Shown here piece after piece: positions 1 to 8,166 of a stretch of 64,000 bases of DNA. A program made the position numbers and the translations under genes. Under the pieces are notes generated by a model that was not told the DNA's origin, ran no database searches, and worked only from the letters and a program-made list of their open reading frames with translations. The stretch covers positions 124,001 to 188,000 of the forward strand of contig NZ_JACHWM010000007.1 in assembly GCF_014191355.1 (NCBI RefSeq), written 5' to 3'. How positions within the stretch are numbered: position 1 is the first letter of the stretch; each line of letters opens with the position of its first letter. The DNA comes from Methylobacterium sp. R2-1. GTDB taxonomy: Bacteria > Pseudomonadota > Alphaproteobacteria > Rhizobiales > Beijerinckiaceae.

Positions 1-1164
1 GGCGCCCTCGCGGGTGTCGACCCGCACCACCACGGAGAGGCCGGGTCGCAGGAGGCCTTCGCGAGCGACATCCTCGGGCACGTGGACGCGCACGGGCAGG
101 CGCTGCACGATCTTGGTGAAGTTGCCGGTGGCGTTGTCGGGCGGGAGCAGACTGAAGACCGAGCCGGAGGCGGGCGAGAGCGATTCCACCGTGCCGACGA
201 TGTCGCGGTCGGGGTAGGCGTCGACGTGGATATGGACCTCCTGCCCCGGACGGACGCGGCCGAGCTGCGTCTCCTTGAAGTTCGCATCGACGCGCACGCT
301 CTGGAGCGGCACCAGGGCGGCGATGCGCGAGCCGGGCGAGACGTAGGCGCCGGCCTCCACCGCCTTGTTGCCGACGACGCCGTCGAAGGGGGCGCGGATC
401 ACCGCGAAGTCGAGGTCGCGCCGCGCGCGGTCGGCGGCCGTGCGCAGCTCCGCGGCGAGGCTCTCGGCCTCGCGCGTCTGCGCCCGCAGCACCGCGACAT
501 TGGCGCGCGCCGCGACGAGGGCGGCCTCGGCCGATTTCACCGCCGCCTCGGTGCGGTCGCGGTCGGCCTTGGCCTGATCGATCCGGGATTTCGCGACGTA
601 GTCGGCCTGCATCTGCGTGGCGCGGGCGTAATCGGCGCCGGCCCGCACGGCGTCGGCCTTCGCGGCGTCGATCTGCGCCGCGCTCTGCAGCACCTGCGCC
701 TGGGCGGCCTCCGCCTGCCGGCCGACGCGCGCGATGGTGCTCTCCTGGGTGGCGAGCTTGTCCTCGGCCGCCTTCAGGGCGAGCCGGTAATCGCCGTCGT
801 CGAGCCGGGCGATCACGTCGCCCCGCTTCACCGCCTGCCCGTTCACGACCGGCACCGCCGCGAGATAGCCCGAGACCTTGGCGGCGAGCACCGAGATGTC
901 CGCCTGCACGTAGGCGTCGTCGGTGCTGACAAAAAAGCGCCCGACCGTCCACCAGTCCCAGCCGGCATAGGCACCGCCGCCGAGAGCCGCGCAGAGCGCG
1001 AGGCCCAGCACCGCGCGCCGCAGCGGACGCCGGGGCTTGGCGGCGGGCGCCGGCTCGGGGGCGACGGTGGGAGGCAGGGTCCGTGCGCGACCACCCTCGG
1101 CCCGCTCCTCCTCGACCCGTCCCAGAGCCGTCTCCGACCGATCGGAATCTTCACGAAGCGACAT
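1..1164 (-). CDS. HlyD/EmrA-family efflux adaptor, partial (3' end outside window)
   Basis: Periplasmic adaptor (membrane fusion protein) of a multidrug efflux system, expected to link an inner-membrane pump to an outer-membrane channel. 388 codons are visible from an ATG whose complement is at 1162-1164; the stop lies beyond the window start. The protein has a basic N-terminal tail, one membrane segment at about residues 50-70 (LGLALCAALGGGAYAGW), then the typical TDDAYVQAD motif, a first lipoyl half, a long Ala/Glu-rich coiled-coil hairpin and the second lipoyl half with APFDGVVGNKAVEAGAYV. It is divergent from the TetR gene at 1309, with two identical 19-bp palindromes between them, so repression by that TetR protein and induction by a toxic compound is the obvious model. 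The pump partner would lie outside the window. Family call is sure; substrate unknown. Confidence 0.9.
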   Translation of the reverse strand, partial: MSLREDSDRSETALGRVEEERAEGGRARTLPPTVAPEPAPAAKPRRPLRRAVLGLALCAALGGGAYAGWDWWTVGRFFVSTDDAYVQADISVLAAKVSGYLAAVPVVNGQAVKRGDVIARLDDGDYRLALKAAEDKLATQESTIARVGRQAEAAQAQVLQSAAQIDAAKADAVRAGADYARATQMQADYVAKSRIDQAKADRDRTEAAVKSAEAALVAARANVAVLRAQTREAESLAAELRTAADRARRDLDFAVIRAPFDGVVGNKAVEAGAYVSPGSRIAALVPLQSVRVDANFKETQLGRVRPGQEVHIHVDAYPDRDIVGTVESLSPASGSVFSLLPPDNATGNFTKIVQRLPVRVHVPEDVAREGLLRPGLSVVVRVDTREGA

Positions 1165-1186
1165 GGCTGAAGTCCCAGACATGTAT

Positions 1187-1205
1187 TGACCGAACCGTTC
1201 GGTCA
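1187..1205. promoter_or_regulatory. TetR operator, copy 1
   Basis: Perfect 19-bp palindrome TGACCGAAC-C-GTTCGGTCA, starting 23 bp upstream of the efflux adaptor start codon. It is repeated with only the central base changed at 1254-1272. Placement between divergent efflux and TetR genes makes it the likely binding site of the adjacent regulator; binding is inferred. Confidence 0.8.
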
Positions 1206-1253
1206 CTCGGCGGGTCAGGTTGACGCCGTCGTCATTCGAGAGCTAGTTATCAC

Positions 1254-1272
1254 TGACCGAACGGTTCGGTCA
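1254..1272. promoter_or_regulatory. TetR operator, copy 2
   Basis: Second perfect 19-bp palindrome, TGACCGAAC-G-GTTCGGTCA, 67 bp centre to centre from copy 1 and 36 bp upstream of the tetR-family ATG at 1309. Two copies suggest that the efflux gene and the regulator each have their own operator. Confidence 0.8.
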
Positions 1273-1308
1273 ACGCGATTGAGCGGCGTGTGGCGGCGAG
1301 TGAGTGTG

Positions 1309-1968
1309 ATGGCGAACACGGCGACACAGGAGCGAGGGCGGGCAGCCCCGCAAGCGGCGTCGGGCGAGAGCGACAAGCGCCGGCAGATCCTGGAGGGCGC
1401 GCGTCAGGTCTTCATGGCGTCGGGCTTCGACGGGGCCAGCATGGGCGAGATCGCCAAGGCGGCCGGCGTCTCGAAGGGCACGCTCTACGTCTATTTCGAC
1501 AGCAAGGAAGCCCTGTTCGAGGCCCTGACCATCGAGGCGAAAGAGGGGCTGGCCGAGAACCTGTTCCGGCTCGACGAGCACGACCCGGACGTGCGCGCCG
1601 TGCTGACGCGGCTCGGCATCAGCTATCTCGCGATGATGGCGCGACCGGAGCACGTCTCGATCATCCGCATGGTGATCGGCGCCTGCGAGAAGTTCCCCCG
1701 GTTCGGGCAGGCCTTCTACGAGGCAGGTCCGGCCTGCGGGGTCGGACGGCTCAAGGCCTATATCGAGGGCCAGATCTCGGCCGGGCGTCTCGCCGCCGAT
1801 GACACGGACCTTGCCGCCAAGCACTTTCTCCAGCTCTGCCAGGCCGGGATGCTGACGCGCCTTCTGTTCAACGCAGGCGCGGCGCCAGACGAGGCGGAAA
1901 TCTCTCACCGGGTCGCGGAGGCCGTGCGGGTCTTCTACGCGGGCTACGGGCCGTCCGCGGCGGGGTGA
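1309..1968 (+). CDS. TetR/AcrR-family transcriptional regulator
   Basis: Predicted repressor of 219 residues. The N-terminal TetR domain is clear: KRRQILEGARQVFMASGFDGAS followed by a helix-turn-helix MGEIAKAAGVSKGTLYVYF and the usual DSKEALFEAL. The C-terminal half resembles the AcrR-type ligand and dimerisation domain. An in-frame upstream extension (from 1186) is possible but would run through the operator palindromes, so the ATG at 1309 is preferred. It is divergent from the efflux adaptor, and the two 19-bp palindromes between them are its likely sites, implying autorepression as well as control of efflux. Ligand unknown. Confidence 0.9.
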   Translation: MANTATQERGRAAPQAASGESDKRRQILEGARQVFMASGFDGASMGEIAKAAGVSKGTLYVYFDSKEALFEALTIEAKEGLAENLFRLDEHDPDVRAVLTRLGISYLAMMARPEHVSIIRMVIGACEKFPRFGQAFYEAGPACGVGRLKAYIEGQISAGRLAADDTDLAAKHFLQLCQAGMLTRLLFNAGAAPDEAEISHRVAEAVRVFYAGYGPSAAG

Positions 1969-1971
1969 CGT

Positions 1972-3735
1972 TCACCCCGCCAGCGCGAAGGCCGGATCGT
2001 CGGCGAAGTCGCCGCCCGAAAGAATCGCCTGCTCCAGGCCGCTGGCCGCCGGCAGCAGGTTCTCGGCGAAGAAGCGGGCGAGCGCGATACGCGCCGCGTG
2101 GGCCGGACCGGTCTCTCCCGCCTTTACGGCCGCGCTCGACGCGAGCCCTGCCGTCGCGAGGCAGGCCGCGCCCTGCACGAGACCGAACAGGCGCAGGTAC
2201 GGCGTGGCGCCCGGTAAAGCCTCCTGCGGGCGGTTCGAAGCGAGTGCCTTGAGCAGGAAGCTCGTGGCCCGATCGAGGCTGCCGATCCCCTCGCGCAGGC
2301 GCGCCGCCGCGTGGCCGAAACCTGGGCTGCCGTCCTTCAAGAGCCCTTCCGCCACCCGCCGCATCGCGGCGATCTGTGATCCCACCGTGGCGCCGCCGTT
2401 GAGCGGCAGCTTGCGGGTGACGAGGTCGATCGCCTGGATGCCGTTGGTGCCCTCGTAGATGCCCAGGATGCGGGCATCGCGCATGAGCTGGGCCGCCCCC
2501 GTCTCCTCGACGAAGCCCATGCCGCCATGGACCTGCACGCCGAGCGAGGTCACCTCGTTGGCGATGTCGGTGGAGAAGGCCTTGGCCACCGGCGTCAGCA
2601 GCGAGGCGCGGTCATGCGCCTGCCTGCCCTCGGGACCGTGCGCCGCGTCGAGTGCCTGCGCGGTGAGATAGCAGATGCCGCGGGCCGCCGCCGTGTAGGC
2701 CTTCATCGTCAGCAGCGTGCGCTGGATGTCGGCATGCGCGACGATGGCGCTGACCGGTTCGGACGCGCCCGGCGCCCGGCCCTGGCGGCGCTCACGGGCA
2801 TAATCAAGGGCCTTCTGGTACGCGGCTTCCGCCACGCCCACGCCCTGCAGGCCGACATTGAGCCGGGCCGAGTTCATCATCGTGAACATGCAGGCCAGCC
2901 CCCGATTCTCCTCGCCGATCAGCCAGCCGGTCGCCCCGCCGCCATCCCCGAAGGCCATCGAGCATGTGGGCGAGGCGTGGATGCCGAGCTTGTGCTCGAC
3001 GCCTGAGCACCGCAGGTCGTTGCGGGAGCCGTCCGGCAGCACCTTGGGCACGAGGAACAGCGAGATGCCGCGGGTGCCGGCGGGCGCGTCCTTCAGCCGG
3101 GCCAGCACGAGGTGGCAGATGTTGTCGGCAAGGTCGTGCTCGCCGTAGGTGATGTAGATCTTGGCACCGGTGATGCGGTAGCTGCCGTCGCCGTTGGGTT
3201 CGGCGCGGGTGCGCAGGGCGGAGAGGTCCGAGCCCGCCTGCGGCTCGGTCAGGTTCATGGTCGCGGTCCACTCGCCCGAGACGAGCTTTTCGAGGTAGCG
3301 CCCCTTGAGGTCGTCGGAGCCGTGGGCGGCCAGCGCCTCGATGCCGCCGGCGGTGAGCAGCGGGCACAGGCCGAAGGCGAGGTTCGCGCCGTTCCACATC
3401 TCGGTGCAGGCGGCGGCGATCAGGTGCGGCAGGCCCTGGCCGCCGTGCTCCGGGGCGGCGAGAACGCCGTTCCAGCCGCCCTCGACGAAGGCGCGGTAGG
3501 CTTCACGCCAGCCCGGCGCGGTGGTGACGGTGCCGTCCGAGAACGGCGTGCCGTGGCGATCGCCGACGCGGTTGAGCGGGGCGATGACGTTGCGGGCGAG
3601 CCGACCCGCCTCTTCGAGGATGGCGACCGCATCGTCCGGGCCGATCTCGGCCGCGCTCCGCGCCAGAACGGCGTCGAGCCCCGCGACGTGGCGGAGCGTG
3701 AAGGCCATCTCCTCGACGGGCGCGCGATAGCTCAT
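1972..3735 (-). CDS. acyl-CoA dehydrogenase, long form (FadE/DmdC-like)
   Basis: FAD-dependent alpha,beta-dehydrogenation of an acyl-CoA. At 587 residues it has the longer architecture of the bacterial FadE/3-methylmercaptopropionyl-CoA dehydrogenase (DmdC) group: an extra N-terminal segment (MSYRAPVEEMAFTLRHVAG), an N-terminal helical domain, the FAD and substrate motif MNLTEPQAGSDLSALRTRAE, and the C-terminal helical domain with VHGGMGFVEETGAAQLMRD and IYEGTNGIQAIDL carrying the expected catalytic glutamate, then a C-terminal extension. The gene converges on the TetR gene with only 3 bp between stop codons. DmdC-like chemistry cannot be told from ordinary fatty-acid oxidation by sequence alone; no pathway partners are adjacent. 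Confidence 0.9.
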   Translation of the reverse strand: MSYRAPVEEMAFTLRHVAGLDAVLARSAAEIGPDDAVAILEEAGRLARNVIAPLNRVGDRHGTPFSDGTVTTAPGWREAYRAFVEGGWNGVLAAPEHGGQGLPHLIAAACTEMWNGANLAFGLCPLLTAGGIEALAAHGSDDLKGRYLEKLVSGEWTATMNLTEPQAGSDLSALRTRAEPNGDGSYRITGAKIYITYGEHDLADNICHLVLARLKDAPAGTRGISLFLVPKVLPDGSRNDLRCSGVEHKLGIHASPTCSMAFGDGGGATGWLIGEENRGLACMFTMMNSARLNVGLQGVGVAEAAYQKALDYARERRQGRAPGASEPVSAIVAHADIQRTLLTMKAYTAAARGICYLTAQALDAAHGPEGRQAHDRASLLTPVAKAFSTDIANEVTSLGVQVHGGMGFVEETGAAQLMRDARILGIYEGTNGIQAIDLVTRKLPLNGGATVGSQIAAMRRVAEGLLKDGSPGFGHAAARLREGIGSLDRATSFLLKALASNRPQEALPGATPYLRLFGLVQGAACLATAGLASSAAVKAGETGPAHAARIALARFFAENLLPAASGLEQAILSGGDFADDPAFALAG

Positions 3736-3840
3736 GGTCTTCTCACCGTTCCTCCCGCGGCCCGCGAGGGCAGCGATCCCGTTTGACGGCTTGCGGCCGT
3801 GGGGCTACGGCCGGCCATTCTCCCTCGCATCCACTCCGAC

Positions 3841-4830
3841 ATGGACGCCCCACCGTCAACCATCCCCACACTGCGCCTGGCAGCCGACGCGGACGGCCTC
3901 GCGCGGGCGGCCGCGCTGATCGGGGCGGGGCACCTCGTCGCCGTGCCGACGGAGACGGTCTACGGACTCGGGGCCGACGCCACCGACCCGGAGGCCGTGG
4001 CCGCGATCTACGCCGCCAAGGGCCGCCCCCGCTTCAATCCGCTGATCGCCCATGTCGCGACGATCGAGGCCGCACAGGCGGAGGGCGTGTTCGACGCATT
4101 CGCCAAAAAACTCGCGGCCGCGTTCTGGCCAGGGCCGTTGACCCTGGTGGTGCCGGCGGCGCCCGGCGGCTCGGTCTGCGATCTCGCCCGGGCCGGGCTC
4201 GACAGCGTGGCGCTTCGCGTGCCGGCCCACGCCACCGCGCGCGCGCTGCTGGAGCGGGTCGGGCGGCCGGTGGCGGCGCCCTCGGCCAACCGGTCGGGGC
4301 GGGTCAGCCCGACGAGCGTCGATCACGTGCTGACCGATCTCGGCGGGCGCATCGCGGCGGTGCTCGACGGGGGTGAATGTCCGGTCGGGGTCGAGTCGAG
4401 CGTGGTCGCCTGCCTCGGCGGGCTGCCCCGGCTGCTGCGCCCCGGCGGGGTGACGCGGGAGGCGCTCACCGAGGTGCTGGGCTTTGCCCCCGAGGCAGCC
4501 GGTGATCCGGGCTCGCGGCCTGTGGGCCCGGGCCTGCTCGCCTCGCACTACGCGCCGCGGGCCGGCGTGCGGCTCGACGCGACCCGCATCGAGCCGGGCG
4601 AAGCGGTTCTGCTGCTCGGCGCCTTTCGTCCCGCAGGGCTGGAGCACGCAGCGACGGTCGAGTCCCTGAGCGAGAGCGGCGATCCGGCGGAAGCCGCCAC
4701 GCGGCTCTTCGGGGCGCTGCGGCGGCTCGACGCCTCCGGCGCGCCGACCATCGCCGTCGTCCCGGTGCCGGAGGAGGGGCTGGGCGAGGCGATCAACGAC
4801 CGCCTGCGCCGGGCCGCCGCCCCGCGCTGA
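3841..4830 (+). CDS. tsaC: L-threonylcarbamoyladenylate synthase, Sua5/TsaC type
   Basis: Makes threonylcarbamoyl-AMP from threonine, bicarbonate and ATP, the first step of the t6A37 modification of ANN-decoding tRNAs. At 329 residues it is the long Sua5 form. The N-terminal YrdC domain has VAVPTETVYGLGADATDPEA near residue 33, the KGRPRFNPLIAHV segment, and PSANRSGRVSPTS near 147. The C-terminal Sua5 domain follows the linker RPVGPGLLASHYAPR. ATG at 3841 is chosen because the YrdC domain begins shortly after it; a GTG at 3799 would add 14 residues. It stands alone, followed by a strong terminator about 105 bp downstream. Confidence 0.92.
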   Translation: MDAPPSTIPTLRLAADADGLARAAALIGAGHLVAVPTETVYGLGADATDPEAVAAIYAAKGRPRFNPLIAHVATIEAAQAEGVFDAFAKKLAAAFWPGPLTLVVPAAPGGSVCDLARAGLDSVALRVPAHATARALLERVGRPVAAPSANRSGRVSPTSVDHVLTDLGGRIAAVLDGGECPVGVESSVVACLGGLPRLLRPGGVTREALTEVLGFAPEAAGDPGSRPVGPGLLASHYAPRAGVRLDATRIEPGEAVLLLGAFRPAGLEHAATVESLSESGDPAEAATRLFGALRRLDASGAPTIAVVPVPEEGLGEAINDRLRRAAAPR

Positions 4831-4935
4831 AACCGGCACGATTTTTCGCGAAACTTTTTTGCGGAACCGATCCGCCTCCGGCGCATTGTCCGGTTACGAA
4901 GGCCAGTTCAGCCCCCAATGGCCTTTTCCCTTCAA

Positions 4936-4961
4936 GGCTCGGAGCAATCCGAGCCTTTTTT
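4936..4961 (+). terminator. Rho-independent terminator
   Basis: Perfect 8-bp stem GGCTCGGA / TCCGAGCC with a GCAA tetraloop, followed by six T residues. It lies 106 bp after the tsaC stop and is the best intrinsic terminator in the window. It could end the tsaC transcript or a short transcript that starts after it. Confidence 0.85.
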
Positions 4962-4999
4962 CTTGTCCGCAACCTGAGCCTTTGCGCCTGAAGGGCACA

Positions 5000-5098
5000 T
5001 TACTTCGCCCGCGCATCTCGCCTCTGGATTACCCGGCGCAGGATGAGCGAGAGATCCTCCACCGAGTAGGGCTTGTGCAGCAGCGGGAAGCCGTGGTG
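5000..5098 (-). pseudogene. receiver-domain C-terminal remnant
   Basis: On the minus strand a 33-codon stretch encodes HHGFPLLHKPYSVEDL followed by SLILRRVIQRRDARAK and a TAA at 5000-5002. This is the beta5-alpha5 end of a response-regulator receiver, with the KPY lysine-proline motif that normally follows the phosphorylation site. No domain start, aspartate pocket or start codon exists upstream in this frame, and the upstream sequence is not receiver-like. It looks like the tail of a deleted receiver or hybrid kinase gene. It lies in the leader of the intact single-domain receiver gene at 5235, on the opposite strand. Confidence 0.6.
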
Positions 5099-5234
5099 CC
5101 CCGTCCGCTCTCGGTGCCGTGAATGATTGCAAATGTTTCATGAAATCTTCTACGGCTCCGCTGAAACCAATCGCCGCGCGGACACTTTGAGGAAGACTGC
5201 TTCCGATCAACCCGCTTCAGCTCGCTCCCCACCG

Positions 5235-5621
5235 ATGTCCAGCTCGCCCGAACCGACCGATCCGTCCCGCGCTCCCCGCATCCTCGTCGTCGAGGACGAG
5301 AGCTTCGTGCGCATGGTTGCCGTGGACATGCTGGAGGATGCCGGCCTGCCGGTGGCCGAGGCGCCGGACGCCGACGCGGCCCTGCAACTCCTGGAGGGGA
5401 GGGCGCAGGCTTTCAGCGCGCTGTTCACCGACATCGACATGCCGGGCTCGATGGACGGGCTGACGCTCGCCGCACGGGTGCGGGCGCGCTGGCCGCATAT
5501 CCGTCTCGTCGTCACCTCCGGCCGGGTTCGACCGGGCAGCGGCGACCTCCCCGACGCGGGCTTCCTGCCGAAGCCCTATGGCCGCTCCGACCTGCTCGGC
5601 GCTCTCGGGCAGGCGGCCTGA
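5235..5621 (+). CDS. single-domain response regulator (receiver only)
   Basis: Stand-alone CheY-like receiver of 128 residues without an output domain. It shows ILVVEDESFVRM (acid pair), LFTDIDMPGSMDG with the probable phospho-acceptor Asp66, VTSGR and GFLPKPYGRSDLLGAL with the conserved Lys-Pro. ATG at 5235 is preferred because the receiver core begins about 13 residues later; an in-frame start at 5127 would overlap the antisense receiver remnant. Receivers of this kind in alphaproteobacteria often act in multi-kinase phosphorelays. It converges with the histidine kinase at 5644, which has its own regulator, so the partner is unknown. Confidence 0.85.
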   Translation: MSSSPEPTDPSRAPRILVVEDESFVRMVAVDMLEDAGLPVAEAPDADAALQLLEGRAQAFSALFTDIDMPGSMDGLTLAARVRARWPHIRLVVTSGRVRPGSGDLPDAGFLPKPYGRSDLLGALGQAA

Positions 5622-5643
5622 AAGCCGTCATTCGGCGCTGACC

Positions 5644-6990
5644 TCACGCGCCGGGAACGGACCAACTCACCTCCACCCGCAGGCCACCGAGTTCGGAGCG
5701 GCCGAAGCGCATCCGCGCGCCGACCCCCTCGGCGAGGTCGCGGGCGATGGCGATGCCGAAGCCGGTGCCGGGCCGGGTCTCGTCCCACCGACGGCCGCGG
5801 GCGATGCCGGCAATCGCCGCCTCGCTCATGCCGGGGCCGTCATCCTCCAGCACCAGATGGCCTTCGCCGCCCTCAACGCCCCCCGAGACGCGGATGCGGC
5901 GGTGGGCCCACTTGCGGGCGTTGTCGAGGATGTTGCCCAGGATCTCGGTGAGATCGCCCTCGTCGCCGGGAAAGACGAGCCCGTCCGCCACCGCGATCTC
6001 CCAGCGTAGCGCCTCCCCCTCGGGCAGACGCTTCAAAGCGCCGACGATTCTTGCGACCGCCGGGGCGACGGGGCAAGCCTTCCGCCGCAATCCCCCCGAA
6101 ACCGCCCGCGCCCGAGCGAGCGTGCGCTCGACCTGCCGCCCCATGGCCTGGGCCTGCTCGGCGATCTCCGCCGCCAAAGCAGGGTCGGTGCTTTCCGTGC
6201 GGCGGGCCAGCGCATCGAGCACCGCGAGCGGCGTCTTCAGGCCGTGGGCCATGTCGCCGGCGCCCGTGCGCGCCCGCTGCAGGTCGCGCTCCTGCGCGTC
6301 GAGCAGGCGATTGAGGTCGGCCACGAGCGGACGCACCTCCTCCGGAAAGGTCTCCGGAAGCCGAGCCCGCGTCCCGGCATGGATCGCGGCGAGGTCCGCC
6401 CGCAGCGTGCGGAAGGGGCTGAGCGCCCGGCGAACGAACAGCGACATGGCGAGCGTGAGCGCCACGAACAGGGCGCCGAGCGAGGGCACCAGCAGGCGCA
6501 GGAAGGTGGCGCGGCTTGCGGCCAGATCGCGCCGGTCCTCGGCCACCGTGACGGCGAGGGCCACGGTGGCGCCGTTGGCGGGGATCGAGACGCGCCGGGT
6601 CACGGCGATGAGGCGGCCGCCATCCGGTCCGGCGAGGTCGCCGACCGCCGGCTCCTGCGCGGGATCGGGCACCGTGCCGAGGCTGCGATCCCAGAGCGAG
6701 CGCGAGCGCAGGGCGGCGCCTCCCGGGCGCTCGACCTGCCAGTAGAGCCCGCCATAGGGCGTCGAGAAGCGCGAATCCGGCGGCTCGCGCGGCAGGGTCA
6801 GAGCGCCGTCCGGCGCCAGGGCGACCTGCCCGGCGATCAGCTTGGCGGTGCGGTCGAGCCCGTCGGCGGTGCGTGCGTCGAGCACCCGGTCGAAGATCAG
6901 CGTCAGCCCCACGCCCGCCAGCGCCAGCGCCAGGGCGATCAGTCCGGCAGCGGCGAGTCCGAGCCGCAGGCGCAGCGAGCCGTGCTTCAC
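5644..6990 (-). CDS. sensor histidine kinase of OmpR-type pair
   Basis: Membrane-bound sensor kinase of 448 residues. A transmembrane segment at about residues 8-30 and another near 165-187 (LVPSLGALFVALTLAMSLFV) bracket a periplasmic sensing domain. A HAMP-like linker is followed by the HisKA box with AGDMAHGLKTPLAVLDAL, where the His is the phosphorylation site, and the ATPase domain with LGNILDNARKWA (N box), LEDDGPGM (G1) and GTGFGIAIARDLAE (G2). It overlaps the regulator gene upstream by 4 bp (ATGA), so the two are co-translated. With the PepSY protein encoded upstream, the layout resembles PhoQ/PhoP-like envelope sensors; the signal is not visible. Confidence 0.92.
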   Translation of the reverse strand: MKHGSLRLRLGLAAAGLIALALALAGVGLTLIFDRVLDARTADGLDRTAKLIAGQVALAPDGALTLPREPPDSRFSTPYGGLYWQVERPGGAALRSRSLWDRSLGTVPDPAQEPAVGDLAGPDGGRLIAVTRRVSIPANGATVALAVTVAEDRRDLAASRATFLRLLVPSLGALFVALTLAMSLFVRRALSPFRTLRADLAAIHAGTRARLPETFPEEVRPLVADLNRLLDAQERDLQRARTGAGDMAHGLKTPLAVLDALARRTESTDPALAAEIAEQAQAMGRQVERTLARARAVSGGLRRKACPVAPAVARIVGALKRLPEGEALRWEIAVADGLVFPGDEGDLTEILGNILDNARKWAHRRIRVSGGVEGGEGHLVLEDDGPGMSEAAIAGIARGRRWDETRPGTGFGIAIARDLAEGVGARMRFGRSELGGLRVEVSWSVPGA

Positions 6991-7661
6991 AGCGTCCCGG
7001 CGGGATCGGACGGCACGAGGTACCCGTGGCCGCGGCGGGTCTCGATGATGCCGGGGCCAAGCTTGCGCCGCAGCCGGGTCAGCAGGGCCTCCAGGGCGTT
7101 GGCCTCGCGATCGCTGTCGCTGCCGTGAAGGTGGTCGAGCAACTCGCCCGCTGCCACGACCTGCCCCTGGCGATGCAGCAGGAAGGCGAGCAGGCGGTAT
7201 TCGAGCGCCGTGAGATCGGTCTCACGGCCCGCCACGGAGACCGCGCGGGTGCGGGTGTCGAGTTCGACCGCGCCCACCCGCAGCACCGGAGAGGCGTGGC
7301 CGGCGGTGCGGCGCAGGATGGCGCGCAGCCGCGCCACCAGTTCCTCCATCCGGAACGGCTTGACGAGGTAGTCGTCGGCACCCGCGTCGATCCCCTCGAC
7401 CCGTTCCCGCCAGCCGTCGCGGGCGGTGAGGATCAGCACCGGCAGGGCGACCTCGGCCCCGCGCAGGCGCCGCAGCACGCCCAGACCGTCGAGGCGCGGC
7501 AGGCCAAGGTCGAGCACCATGGCGTCGTAGGTCTCCGTCTCGGCCCGGAACCACGCCGCCTCACCGTCGCCGACGATCTCGGCGACGTAGCCGGCCCGTT
7601 CCAGGCCCTCGCGGATATCGGCCGCGATACGCGGCTCGTCCTCTACGACGAGGATGCGCAT
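6987..7661 (-). CDS. OmpR/PhoB-family response regulator
   Basis: Cytoplasmic transcription factor of 224 residues. The receiver domain has MRILVVEDEP, Asp51 in MVLDLGLPRLDG as phospho-acceptor, LTARDGW and KPF. The C-terminal winged-helix domain shows LTALEYRLLAFLLHRQG and the recognition region ALLTRLRRKLGPGIIETRRGHGYLV. It is the middle gene of a three-gene minus-strand set: PepSY protein, this regulator and its kinase, with a 4-bp overlap with the kinase. Confidence 0.93.
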   Translation of the reverse strand: MRILVVEDEPRIAADIREGLERAGYVAEIVGDGEAAWFRAETETYDAMVLDLGLPRLDGLGVLRRLRGAEVALPVLILTARDGWRERVEGIDAGADDYLVKPFRMEELVARLRAILRRTAGHASPVLRVGAVELDTRTRAVSVAGRETDLTALEYRLLAFLLHRQGQVVAAGELLDHLHGSDSDREANALEALLTRLRRKLGPGIIETRRGHGYLVPSDPAGTL

Positions 7662-7697
7662 GTCATCCCCCTGGCAGCCGCCTCGCTCGCGCCGGCC

Positions 7698-8018
7698 TCA
7701 GTCATCGTCGTCGACGTCCAGAAGCTTGAGGGAACTGGCGTCGATCTTCACGTCGCGGCGGCGCCCATCGGTGCCGAGGATGCGCAGCTTGTAGAGCCAG
7801 CGCCCGTCATCGCGCTTGAGGTCGAGCGCGACGACGTCTCCCGGCACGGCGGCTCGGGCAGCGGCGAGCACCGCGTCGAGCGGGCGGATCTCGCCCCGCT
7901 CCAGCGCCCGCCGCGCCCGCTCGCCGTCGTCGTCGGCCCGCGCCGGGACAGCGCCGAGAGCCGGAGCCAGCGCGGCGAGGGCGAGGAGGAGCGGGCGATA
8001 AGGCAGGGGACGGAACAT
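7698..8018 (-). CDS. PepSY-domain periplasmic protein
   Basis: Small exported protein of 106 residues. It has a signal peptide (MFRPLPYRPLLLALAALAPALG, ending AVPARA), then a PepSY-like repeat: ARRALERGEIRPLDAVLAAA, VVALDLKRDDGRWLYKLRIL and DGRRRDVKIDASSLKLLDV. It ends in an acidic tail of five Asp. It lies 36 bp upstream of the regulator gene, the arrangement often seen where a PepSY protein is the periplasmic input or target of an OmpR-type system. The ATG at 8018 is chosen because it directly precedes the signal peptide. Its exact role is unknown. Confidence 0.85.
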   Translation of the reverse strand: MFRPLPYRPLLLALAALAPALGAVPARADDDGERARRALERGEIRPLDAVLAAARAAVPGDVVALDLKRDDGRWLYKLRILGTDGRRRDVKIDASSLKLLDVDDDD

Positions 8019-8166
8019 GGCGCGATGCGGATGTGCCGGAGCCCGACTGACGCGAGGCTGACAGCCGACGTCAGGCTCGCGCGCAAGGCAGTTTGCGAGA
8101 AGGCGGCATCCCCGGCGCAGCCCTGACCGGCACGCCATCCGCACTCTCCCCGCGAGTCCGATCCCG

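Noticed and set aside
82-1170. Long plus-strand open frame opposite the efflux adaptor
   Set aside because: It is the mirror of the HlyD-type gene. Its Arg/Gly/Asp-rich translation has no motif and is typical of antisense frames in GC-rich DNA.
4860-4905. EcfG-type promoter at GGAAC near 4863
   Set aside because: No suitable GTT element at 16-17 bp; the nearest GGTT is about 24 bp away.
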